A stretch of 54,492 nucleotides of DNA from Clostridia bacterium (lineage in GTDB: Bacteria > Bacillota > Clostridia > Christensenellales > CAG-138): the NCBI GenBank assembly GCA_030527115.1, contig JAUNBM010000010.1, forward strand, positions 1 through 54,492, read 5' to 3'. Of the stretch, positions 6,924-14,665 are shown in pieces (position 1 is the stretch's first letter; every line of letters begins with the position of its first letter). The notes beneath the pieces were generated by a model that was given only the letters and a program-made list of their open reading frames with translations, was not told where the DNA came from and ran no database searches. Both the position numbers and the translations under genes were made by a program.

Positions 6924-8645
6924 ATGAGACAGATATTCAGATATATTAAGCCATACAGGAGGAAGCTCGTTCTCGTCGGACTGCTCTATCTGGTTTCAAC
7001 CATGTGCAGTCTGCTCATGCCCTATCTTATGAGCAGTATCGTCAATGACGGCATACAAGCTCATGACATGGGCATGATTATCCGCATCGGCGTTTTGATG
7101 CTCCTCCTCGCCGCTATGGCGCTGGGCTGTGGAATTTGGACTACCAGGGTCAATTCCAAGGTCTCGACGGGCTTTTCGCGGGATCTTAGAAACTCCGTGT
7201 TCCAGAAGATCAACAGCCTGAGCTTTGAGGAATATGCCTCCATCGGCACGTCGAGCCTGCTTACCCGCGCAACGCACGACATATTCAATATTCAGGAAGC
7301 TTCGGTTTCGTTCGTTTACGTTATCGTGACCTTTCCGGTTCTCTTTATCGGCGGCGCCGTTCTCGCCTTTACGAGCGACTGGCTCTTAGCGCTCGTGCTG
7401 GTTGCGCTCGCGCCTCTGGTGTTGCTCATCATCTGGCTCGTAACCCGACGCATGGGCAATCTTTGGGAGAACTCGGATAAATATATTGATATGCAGAACA
7501 AGGTCGTCCGCGAGCGTTTGAGCGGACTCAGGGTCGTCCGCTCGTTCGACAAGGAGCTTCACGAACACAGGCGCATTGAATTTGCAACCAAGGAGATGGC
7601 GAAGAACATCATCAAAGCCAACGTTCTCGCCGGCGTGATCAATCCGCTTTCGCTCTTTTTGCTGAATATCGCGACAATCGCCATGCTGTATATCGGCGCG
7701 GTCAGAATCCAATCGGAGGCGTGGCTGACGGCGGGCGATATAATCGCAACCGTGCAATATGTGGCGCTGATAATGAACGGACTTTTGGTGCTTTCGTGGA
7801 CCTTCGTTTGGCTCCCGCACCTCAAAGTTTGCGTCCGCCGCGTCAGCGAGGTGCTCGCGCTGAAGGGTCAGCCCGCGGAGCAGGTGAGCGGAGAGGTTCT
7901 AAGCGGCGAAATTAAGCTCGAAAACGTCAGCTTCTCCTATGGCGATTCCGAACAGCCGGTCTTGCAAAACATAGATATCGACATAAAGAATGGGGAGATC
8001 GTATCCATCATCGGCGGAACCGGCAGCGGCAAAACCACCGTGATGAAGCTGTTAATGGACTTTTATGCCCCGACCGGAGGAAGGATTTCCATGGGCGGCA
8101 GGGATTACTCAACCCTTTCCCGCGAGACCGTGCGCGACAATATCGCCATCGCCCTTCAAAAGAGCATGATATTCGAGGGCACGATTGAGGAGAACATCAA
8201 GATGGGCAAAAAGGACGCCTCGCCCGACGAGCTGGAGCGCGTAGCCGAAATTGCCCAGATAAGCGATTTCATCCACTCGCAGGAGAACGGCTATTCCTAT
8301 AAGCTCGCCCAAGCCGGGGCGAACATCTCCGGCGGTCAGAAGCAACGCTTCAATATCGCCCGAACGATAATCAAGCCCGCTTCGGTCTATATCTTTGACG
8401 ACAGCTTTTCCGCCCTCGACTACCTCACGGAAAGCAAACTGCGCAAGGAGCTTAACCGTTATTTGAAGGGCAAGACCCAGATAATCGTGACCCAGCGCGC
8501 CGCAACCGCCATGCGCTGTGACAAGGTTTATGTTATGGACAGGGGAAGGATTGTCGGCGTGGGCACGCACGAGGAGCTTTTGTCCTCCTGCCCGATCTAC
8601 AAGGAGATCTATGATTCCCAGCTGGGAGGTGATTTGAATGCCTAA
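6924..8645 (+). CDS. Heterodimeric multidrug ABC exporter, degenerate-site half (BmrC-like)
   Basis: This 573-residue half-transporter has six membrane segments (about 1-300) fused to an ATPase domain. Walker A is GGTGSGKTT (Lys370) and the signature is a near-canonical ISGGQ. The catalytic Glu after Walker B is Asp (FDD, Asp493) and the switch His is Gln (Gln524). These are the replacements expected in the non-hydrolysing nucleotide site of asymmetric exporters such as BmrCD and TM287/288. It overlaps the next gene by 8 nt, so the two are co-translated partners. The SD GAGGTGAT precedes the ATG. The likely role is drug or lipid export. Confidence 0.92.
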   Translation: MRQIFRYIKPYRRKLVLVGLLYLVSTMCSLLMPYLMSSIVNDGIQAHDMGMIIRIGVLMLLLAAMALGCGIWTTRVNSKVSTGFSRDLRNSVFQKINSLSFEEYASIGTSSLLTRATHDIFNIQEASVSFVYVIVTFPVLFIGGAVLAFTSDWLLALVLVALAPLVLLIIWLVTRRMGNLWENSDKYIDMQNKVVRERLSGLRVVRSFDKELHEHRRIEFATKEMAKNIIKANVLAGVINPLSLFLLNIATIAMLYIGAVRIQSEAWLTAGDIIATVQYVALIMNGLLVLSWTFVWLPHLKVCVRRVSEVLALKGQPAEQVSGEVLSGEIKLENVSFSYGDSEQPVLQNIDIDIKNGEIVSIIGGTGSGKTTVMKLLMDFYAPTGGRISMGGRDYSTLSRETVRDNIAIALQKSMIFEGTIEENIKMGKKDASPDELERVAEIAQISDFIHSQENGYSYKLAQAGANISGGQKQRFNIARTIIKPASVYIFDDSFSALDYLTESKLRKELNRYLKGKTQIIVTQRAATAMRCDKVYVMDRGRIVGVGTHEELLSSCPIYKEIYDSQLGGDLNA

Positions 8646-10413
8646 ACAGGAATACCGGCTCAGTAACCGCCATGCTCTTAAAAGGATATTGAGCGACGCC
8701 CGCCCCATTGCGGGCTGGCTCGCCGTCGGCGCGCTCATATCCCTTTTGACCGTTGCGCTTTCGCTCATCGGCCCGGAGATTCTCGGGCGTGTTACCGACC
8801 TTATCTACGACTACTGGGCGGGAGAAATCCCCGCCATACCCGCAGGAGCGCTTTCAAACAACTGCCTGTTGCTCGTTGGCGTTTACGGAGCCTCGGCGGT
8901 CTGCGGCCTCGCCTCGATGTTCCTGCTGAACAACGTGGTTTCCCGCCATTTTACCTGCACTCTCAGAATCCGCATCAGCGACAAGATTCGCAGAGTCCCC
9001 GTAAAATATGTGGATAACACCCCTACCGGCGAGATTATCTCCCGCATGACCGACGACGTTTCGGTGCTGGGCAATACGGTGCATAATTTCCTCGATATTA
9101 TTATTCAGGGAATAATCAAACTCGTGGGGATAACCGCAATAATCTTCGTTATGCAACCCATGATGGCGGCGATGGTTATCGTTTTCGTTCCGCTCTCGCT
9201 GGTCTTGTCCGCTAAGATATCCCAGCTCAGCATGAAGCATTTTATGTCGGCGCGGGAAACCAACGGCAAGATATATGCGCTTGCCGAGGAGGACTTTACC
9301 GGGTTCGATACCATAAAGGCGTTTAACCTCGAGGAAAGGCAGAAGAAGGAATACGCCGCCCTCGTCGATAAGAGCGTTGAAAAGCTCCAAAAGGGCTACT
9401 TCCTTTCCGGAGTCGTCCAGCCCATCGTCACCCTCACCAACAACGCGGCCTATATTGCTATCTGCATTATCGGCGGTTTGTTCGCCATCCGGGGCACAGT
9501 GAGCGTCGGTGAGGTCGTCGCCTTCGTCCTCTATGCAAAGCTCTTTGCCGGGCCCTTGGAGAGCATCGCCAACGGGCTTTCCATGATGCAGAACACCTTT
9601 GCATCGGCAAACCGGGTTTATGAGCTGATGGACGAGGAGGAGATGGAGGAAAAGCCTTCGAGCGACGTATCCGAATTGGAGGGCAACATCCGCTTCGAGC
9701 ATGTGAACTTCTCCTACAATCCCGATCAGCCGCTGATTACCGATCTCAATATGGACGTAAAAGCCGGCCAGAAGGTTGCGATTGTCGGCCCGACCGGCGG
9801 CGGTAAGACTACGATAGTGAACCTCCTGATGCGCTTTTACGATGTGGATTCGGGCAGAATCCTGATCGACGGCCGCGATACTATGGATATGAGCCACAGC
9901 GATCTCCGCTCGCTCTTTTCAATGGTTTTGCAGGATACCTGGCTGTACTCCGGCACCATATACGACAATATCGCCTATGGCAAGGAGAACGCCACCCGCG
10001 AGGAGGTTATGGAAGCGGCGCGCCAGGCGCATATCGACTTCTTCATCGACACCCTGCCCGACGGCTATGATACGGTTATCAATGAGGAATCGACCAACAT
10101 AAGCAGCGGGCAAAAACAGCTCCTCACCATCGCAAGAGCCTATCTTTCCGACCGCAAGATGCTCATTCTGGACGAGGCGACCTCCAACGTCGACACCCGA
10201 ACCGAGATCCTGATTCAAAAGACGATGGATGAGCTTATGCGCGGAAGAACGAGCTTCGTTATAGCGCACCGGCTGTCCACGATAGTCGACGCCGATGTGA
10301 TTCTCGTATTGGATAACGGCCGCGTCGTCGAACAGGGCACGCATGAGGAACTCTTAGCAAAGCGCGGCTTCTATGCCGAAATCTACAACAGCCAGTATGA
10401 GCTGTTGCACTAA
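8638..10413 (+). CDS. Heterodimeric multidrug ABC exporter, catalytic half (BmrD-like)
   Basis: This 591-residue partner of the preceding gene has the same membrane-ATPase layout. Its Walker A is GPTGGGKTT, Walker B LILDE with catalytic Glu513, and switch His544 is present. Its own signature is altered to ISSGQ (488-492). Pairing the two halves gives one complete ATP site (this Walker A/B plus the partner's ISGGQ) and one degenerate site (partner's Asp/Gln plus ISSGQ). The SD GGAGGTGATTTGA lies inside the end of the upstream gene. A bidirectional terminator follows. Confidence 0.92.
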   Translation: MPKQEYRLSNRHALKRILSDARPIAGWLAVGALISLLTVALSLIGPEILGRVTDLIYDYWAGEIPAIPAGALSNNCLLLVGVYGASAVCGLASMFLLNNVVSRHFTCTLRIRISDKIRRVPVKYVDNTPTGEIISRMTDDVSVLGNTVHNFLDIIIQGIIKLVGITAIIFVMQPMMAAMVIVFVPLSLVLSAKISQLSMKHFMSARETNGKIYALAEEDFTGFDTIKAFNLEERQKKEYAALVDKSVEKLQKGYFLSGVVQPIVTLTNNAAYIAICIIGGLFAIRGTVSVGEVVAFVLYAKLFAGPLESIANGLSMMQNTFASANRVYELMDEEEMEEKPSSDVSELEGNIRFEHVNFSYNPDQPLITDLNMDVKAGQKVAIVGPTGGGKTTIVNLLMRFYDVDSGRILIDGRDTMDMSHSDLRSLFSMVLQDTWLYSGTIYDNIAYGKENATREEVMEAARQAHIDFFIDTLPDGYDTVINEESTNISSGQKQLLTIARAYLSDRKMLILDEATSNVDTRTEILIQKTMDELMRGRTSFVIAHRLSTIVDADVILVLDNGRVVEQGTHEELLAKRGFYAEIYNSQYELLH

Positions 10414-10425
10414 CCGGTTATAAAA

Positions 10426-10467
10426 AAGGAACTGCGGGAGGGCGTCTTTCGCAGTTCCTTTTGTTTT
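10426..10467. terminator. Bidirectional intrinsic terminator
   Basis: AAGGAACTGCG (10426-10436) pairs with CGCAGTTCCTT (10450-10460), with TTTTG-TTTT on the plus side and a T-rich run on the minus side. It separates the convergent exporter and antiporter operons. Confidence 0.88.
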
Positions 10468-11701
10468 ATCGAACCTTTTTGCTTCTTCGATCGAAAGTGA
10501 GCCTGAACTTGGAATTAGCCGCCTCAATCTCGCCGGCCTTCATTAGCGCCGCCTTTGTTAGAATCGGGCCTATCAGCTCGTATACCAAAGTTGCGAACAG
10601 CACCACCGTTACAATCTGAGAGCTGAATTCCGCAAGCTCGGCGGACTTGGACACCACCTGCGCCATACCTATCGCCACGCCCGCCTGCGGCAACAGCGTG
10701 ATTCCCAGATACTTCTTCACCTTTGGATCGGCCTTCGCAAGTGCGCTTCCCCAATAGGAACCGAGATACTTTCCGAGCGATCTGAAAACTATATATACGA
10801 CGCCGACAAGCCCCGCCTGCATTAGAACGCTAAGATCGAGCTGTGCGCCCGAAACGACAAAAAAGAGCATGAACAGCGGAGGAGTCCAGCGGTCGCTGTT
10901 CTCAAGAATATTTATGGCGTCCTTGCGCATATTGGCGAAAACCGCGCCAATCATCATGCAGGTCAAAAGCGAGGACATCTCTAAGCTCGAAGCCAGCGCA
11001 ACGCCGATTATCACCGCCGTTATCATCAGGCACAGCCGGTTTCCGCGGGAGCGGAAAAACCTCATGCACAGCGCGAGCAAAGCGCCTATCGCCCCTCCCG
11101 CCACGAGCGACTTGATGATTTCAAAGAGCGGCTTCCAAACGGCTTCCTTAAAGGTCAGCTCGGCTCCGGTTGCGAACACTCCGGCGAGCGAGAAGCAGAC
11201 CGAGAAAAGGATGAGTCCAACCGCGTCGTCAAAGGCGACCACGGGCAAAAGCGTATCCGTAACCGCGCCCTTGGACTTGTACTGGCGGACTACCATCAAG
11301 GTGGCGGCGGGCGCAGTCGCAGAAGCAATCGCCCCCAGCACCAACGCCTGCGGAACCCGATGCTCGCCCGGTATGAACAGCAGGGCTATCGTCACAAACG
11401 CGGTTGCGCAAAGCGCCTGCATCAGGGTTATGCCTATCAGCTTCCCGCCTATCTTTTTCATATAAGTCAGCTTAAACTCGCCTCCTATGGAGAAAGCGAT
11501 GAATCCGAGCGCGACCTCGGTTATGACAGACAGGGCCTCAAGGTTCTCCTTTGAAACCAGCTTGGACACATAAGGGCCGATAAGCAGTCCCGCGATCAGA
11601 TAGCCCGTTACGTTCGGCAGGTTGAGAAGCTTCATTAAGCGCGACAGCAGAAGACCCGCGACCAGGCAGAAGCCTATCGCAAGAAGCGTTGTAATCTCCA
11701 T
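10466..11701 (-). CDS. CPA2 family cation/proton antiporter
   Basis: This 411-residue membrane protein has about twelve helices and matches the transport domain of Kef/NapA-type CPA2 antiporters. The Thr-Ala-Pro-Ala motif (TAPAATLMV) and the AFDDAVG helix with two adjacent Asp residues, typical of the ion-binding site of this family, are present. There is no C-terminal TrkA/RCK domain, so control must come from elsewhere. The PII-like gene 6 nt upstream in the same operon is the obvious candidate. K+ versus Na+ preference is not decidable. A weak SD (GAGGG) lies inside the end of the upstream gene. Confidence 0.88.
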   Translation of the reverse strand: MEITTLLAIGFCLVAGLLLSRLMKLLNLPNVTGYLIAGLLIGPYVSKLVSKENLEALSVITEVALGFIAFSIGGEFKLTYMKKIGGKLIGITLMQALCATAFVTIALLFIPGEHRVPQALVLGAIASATAPAATLMVVRQYKSKGAVTDTLLPVVAFDDAVGLILFSVCFSLAGVFATGAELTFKEAVWKPLFEIIKSLVAGGAIGALLALCMRFFRSRGNRLCLMITAVIIGVALASSLEMSSLLTCMMIGAVFANMRKDAINILENSDRWTPPLFMLFFVVSGAQLDLSVLMQAGLVGVVYIVFRSLGKYLGSYWGSALAKADPKVKKYLGITLLPQAGVAIGMAQVVSKSAELAEFSSQIVTVVLFATLVYELIGPILTKAALMKAGEIEAANSKFRLTFDRRSKKVR

Positions 11702-11707
11702 TCTATA

Positions 11708-12040
11708 TCAGCCCTCTATCCCCTCAAAAAATGTTATCGGGCAGGAGAACATTATCCCTTTCTTGCCCAGTCCCTTGGTATTCCTGCGGACTACGCGCTT
11801 AGCGTGTTCAAGCTGATCGTCGTTCAGCAACAAAAAGGCGGTGTGACTTGATTCAAAATCGTGGGAAATTATCTTACTGACCCCGCTGAAAATCGGCGCG
11901 GCGTCAACCGAACTGTTCAAAAGCGCGTGCTTAAGGCTCGTCGACTGCATGACGATTCCGTTCATGCCGTGATTCTTTAAACCCATCAACGTTCCTAAAA
12001 ATTCATCGCAATCATCAATGGTTATAACTAAAAGCTGCAT
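11708..12040 (-). CDS. Small PII/CutA1-like protein co-transcribed with the antiporter
   Basis: This 110-residue soluble protein begins MQLLVITIDDCDEF, and its predicted strand-helix-strand-strand-helix-strand order fits the ferredoxin-like PII/CutA1 fold. Proteins of this kind form trimers that bind nucleotides and control transporters. It is the first gene of a two-gene operon with the CPA2 antiporter, which lacks its own regulatory domain, so a ligand-sensing role on the antiporter is a reasonable inference. It has a strong SD (AAGGAGG) and a good promoter (12066-12094). The fold call comes from pattern, not from a clear motif. Confidence 0.55.
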   Translation of the reverse strand: MQLLVITIDDCDEFLGTLMGLKNHGMNGIVMQSTSLKHALLNSSVDAAPIFSGVSKIISHDFESSHTAFLLLNDDQLEHAKRVVRRNTKGLGKKGIMFSCPITFFEGIEG

Positions 12041-12065
12041 TATCTATGCCTCCTTAACGAAACGA

Positions 12066-12094
12066 AGTATAGACCTCAAAGTCCGCTTTGTCAA
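12066..12094 (-). promoter_or_regulatory. SigA-like promoter of the PII-like/antiporter operon
   Basis: Minus strand TTGACA (12094-12089), a 17-nt spacer, and TATACT (12071-12066), both near consensus. Leader is about 20 nt and contains the SD. Confidence 0.75.
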
Positions 12095-12107
12095 CCCGAT
12101 TTTCCGC

Positions 12108-12135
12108 TTGAAATTTTGAACTTATGCTGTATAAT
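12108..12135 (+). promoter_or_regulatory. SigA-like promoter abutting queT
   Basis: TTGAAA (12108-12113), a 16-nt spacer, and TATAAT (12130-12135). The gap to the queT ATG at 12143 is 7 nt, so the mRNA is predicted to be leaderless. There is no room for a preQ1 riboswitch. Confidence 0.7.
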
Positions 12136-12142
12136 TATAGCG

Positions 12143-12631
12143 ATGAAACGACACGGTCTGCTAATGACTATCCAGGGCGCGCTGATTGCCGCGCTGTATA
12201 TAGCCTTAACCTATCTCTCCGCCGCGCTTGGGCTGGCAAGCGGGCCGGTTCAGGTGCGCTTTTCCGAAGCCCTGACCATCCTCCCCTTTTTCACCCCGTC
12301 CGCTATCGGAGGCCTTTTCGTCGGCTGTCTGCTCTCCAACCTCCTTACCGGTTGCGCCCTCTATGACATTCTGTTCGGAAGCCTCGCAACCGTTATCGGC
12401 GCCGTCGGAACCTATCTGCTTCGCAAGCGGAAATGGCTGGCTCCCCTGCCCCCGATTCTCGCGAATACGCTCATACTGCCGTTCATTCTCAGCTATGTAT
12501 ATGAGTTTCCCGGCGGCGTGCCATACTTTATGCTAACCGTTGGCGTTGGCGAGCTGATCTCCTGCGGGTTGCTCGGAATGCTCTTGCTTTTCGCGCTTTT
12601 GCCGCACAAAAATACGATTTTTCACTCTTAA
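12143..12631 (+). CDS. queT: QueT-type ECF transporter S component (queuosine precursor)
   Basis: This 162-residue membrane protein with about five to six helices shows the QueT family hallmark VQVRFSEALTILPFF in its first third and conserved Gly-rich helices after it. It is predicted to be the substrate-binding S component of an energy-coupling factor importer for preQ0/preQ1-type queuosine precursors, sharing a general ECF ATPase module encoded elsewhere. The start at 12143 is chosen because it sits 7 nt after the -10 box; a TTG at 12116 would lie upstream of the predicted transcription start. Eleven nt separate it from the M23 lipoprotein gene. Confidence 0.85.
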   Translation: MKRHGLLMTIQGALIAALYIALTYLSAALGLASGPVQVRFSEALTILPFFTPSAIGGLFVGCLLSNLLTGCALYDILFGSLATVIGAVGTYLLRKRKWLAPLPPILANTLILPFILSYVYEFPGGVPYFMLTVGVGELISCGLLGMLLLFALLPHKNTIFHS

Positions 12632-12642
12632 GGAGCTATAAT

Positions 12643-13746
12643 ATGAAGCGCGCATTCCTACTGATTCTTCTCTTAACCGCCGTTGCCCTGCTAATCGGGT
12701 GCAACGCCGCCGAGCCCGTCGCCGCCGTCCCCACGGAAGCGCCTACGCCCACAGCCACCGCGTCGCCTTCCCCGCCTCCGATAGAGCTGGATATACAGGC
12801 CGCCTCCGCCACCCCCACCAACACCCCCGCCCCTACCCCGACTCCCAACTGGATTGAGCCGGCGGAGCAGGCGTTTTTGGAGGCGCTCGATCCGGATTTC
12901 TCCGAATACGAAGCCTCCTTGAAGGAAGTCGATCTCACGCTGTACGCGACCGTGGTGGAAAACACCTCCGTGTTTAAAGCCCTTACGGAGGATATAAACT
13001 CATCCATCGCCGCGGCGCTCCAAGCCGCCGCTAACAGCGCCTCCGAACTCGTTTTGGAGCCCGATTTGAAATATGAGCCGCTGTACTGGCAACAGGTTGC
13101 CGGCCTTGTGCGCGGCTTTGGCGGCGAAGCTAAGGAGATGCTCAAGGCGCATATCAGCTTTAGCGCCGACGACTCGGGGGAGATGCGCGCAATCATCGCC
13201 GACTACGATACCATCATAGGCTTTGAGCCGGAGAATCAGGCGCTGACAGCCAAATTTACCTTAGCCTACCTCAATACCGTATATGATGACGACGGCGTTG
13301 AAAAGGACTTTGAACCCTACCCCGTACCGGAGGAATATCTCTTGACCGTTGCCAATCCTCTTCCGAACCATCATATGAAGGACGGCTGGTATCAAAACCG
13401 TTCCAAGGCCACCAGAAAGCACGTCGGCATGGACATAACCGGCAGGTACAAGACCGAAATCCTCTCCGTAACCGACGGTATCGTCGTTTACAAGGGCGGC
13501 GAGCATCCAACCTGCGGCTATTATGTTGTGATTGAGGATGAATACGGCTATGAGTACCACTACTACCACTTTGCTGAGATGACGACGCTGAACATCGGAG
13601 ACGAGGTTAAGCAGGGCGACGTTGTTGGGCTGATGGGCAAGACCGGAAACAGCGACGGGGTGCATCTGCATATCGCGATTATCGCGCCGGATTACAGCTA
13701 TCTCAACCCCTATACCTTCTTCCAAGCCGCCGGACTCACGGATTAA
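12643..13746 (+). CDS. M23 (LytM) metallopeptidase lipoprotein
   Basis: This 367-residue lipoprotein has a signal ending in the lipobox LIGC (Cys20), a Thr/Pro/Ala-rich tether (about 30-70), a helical middle region, and a C-terminal M23 peptidase domain. The zinc ligands are intact: HVGMD (His and Asp) and HLHI near the end, with a further His in HYYHF. It should therefore be an active cell-wall endopeptidase on the outer face of the membrane, probably cutting peptide cross-links. SD AAGGAG precedes the ATG. Its stop codon overlaps the end of the convergent DMT gene by 11 nt, so there is no dedicated terminator. Confidence 0.88.
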   Translation: MKRAFLLILLLTAVALLIGCNAAEPVAAVPTEAPTPTATASPSPPPIELDIQAASATPTNTPAPTPTPNWIEPAEQAFLEALDPDFSEYEASLKEVDLTLYATVVENTSVFKALTEDINSSIAAALQAAANSASELVLEPDLKYEPLYWQQVAGLVRGFGGEAKEMLKAHISFSADDSGEMRAIIADYDTIIGFEPENQALTAKFTLAYLNTVYDDDGVEKDFEPYPVPEEYLLTVANPLPNHHMKDGWYQNRSKATRKHVGMDITGRYKTEILSVTDGIVVYKGGEHPTCGYYVVIEDEYGYEYHYYHFAEMTTLNIGDEVKQGDVVGLMGKTGNSDGVHLHIAIIAPDYSYLNPYTFFQAAGLTD

Positions 13747-14665
13747 CTTCGCGGCGCTTGCTCCTTTTGGGAAGCTGGGCAAGCACGACCGCAATAAACA
13801 TCAGCGCGCAACCGATGATTTCGTTTTGCGTCATGCTCTCGTTGAGCAACAGCCAGCCCGCAATCGCCGCGAACACCGCCTCCAAACCGAAGATCAGCGA
13901 GGCAATCGTTGGGTCGGTATTCTTTTGCGCCACGGCCTCCAGCGTGAAAGCAATCGCGCTTGAAAATACTCCGGTATAGACTATGGGGAACCACTGCGAA
14001 ATAAGCTCGCTCAGGACGACCTTTTCAAAGATCAGCATGAATACCGCCGAAACCATCCCGCAAACAAAGAGCTGTATTATCGAGAAAAGATAGGTGTTGA
14101 TTCGGTTGGCAAAAGCATCCACGGCGATGATATAAAAGGCATAGGCCAGCGCACATAACAGCACATATACGTCGGGCAGGTCGATAACGAAGCCCTGTTT
14201 GACGCAGAGCAGATACAGGCCGACGACCGCGACAACGACGGAGACCCATATCCTGCCCGAAACGCGCTTTTTAAAGAAGAAGCCGAGGATGGGAACTAAG
14301 ATAACATAGAGCGTTGTGATGAACCCCGCCTTTCCCACGGCGGTGGAACCGTATATCGCGGTGTATTGGGTGATGCCGTACTGCTGAAAGAAAGCGCCGA
14401 CAAACATCAAGAGCCCGCATATAAGCCCCGCTTTTAGCGTGAGCAACCTGCCCTTTGCGTCCGCTATCCGCTCCCTCTGCTCCGTTCCCCTCCTCGACAT
14501 AAGGAAGAAGACCGGTATCATAAAAACCGCCCCGATCAGGCTTCGCGCCGCATTGAAGGTGAAAGCGCCCAGAACATCGGAAACCGCCCCCTGAGCTACA
14601 AAGGCGGTTCCCCATATTATTGCGGTCAGGAGCAGTAAAAGACTGCTCAATAGTTTCTTATTCAC
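13736..14665 (-). CDS. EamA/DMT superfamily transporter
   Basis: This 309-residue protein has ten predicted membrane helices in two EamA repeats and opens with the typical LLTAIIWGTAFVAQ helix. The family exports or imports metabolites such as amino acids or nucleotide sugars; the substrate is unknown. The start is GTG (14665) overlapping the gpmI stop by 8 nt, with no clear SD, suggesting translational coupling. It is the last gene of the long minus-strand gene run that begins at ruvC. Confidence 0.85.
   Translation of the reverse strand: MNKKLLSSLLLLLTAIIWGTAFVAQGAVSDVLGAFTFNAARSLIGAVFMIPVFFLMSRRGTEQRERIADAKGRLLTLKAGLICGLLMFVGAFFQQYGITQYTAIYGSTAVGKAGFITTLYVILVPILGFFFKKRVSGRIWVSVVVAVVGLYLLCVKQGFVIDLPDVYVLLCALAYAFYIIAVDAFANRINTYLFSIIQLFVCGMVSAVFMLIFEKVVLSELISQWFPIVYTGVFSSAIAFTLEAVAQKNTDPTIASLIFGLEAVFAAIAGWLLLNESMTQNEIIGCALMFIAVVLAQLPKRSKRREVNP

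Noticed and set aside
8854-9897. 347-codon open frame antisense to the second ABC exporter gene
   Set aside because: The plus strand encodes an intact ABC exporter with all motifs; the antisense frame has no recognisable domain or start signal.
10466-12094. Identity between the -35 regions of the PII-like and HMA genes (TTGACAAAGCGGA) as a shared operator
   Set aside because: The shared 13 nt begin with the consensus -35 and the remaining match is short; only two cases, so chance is adequate.
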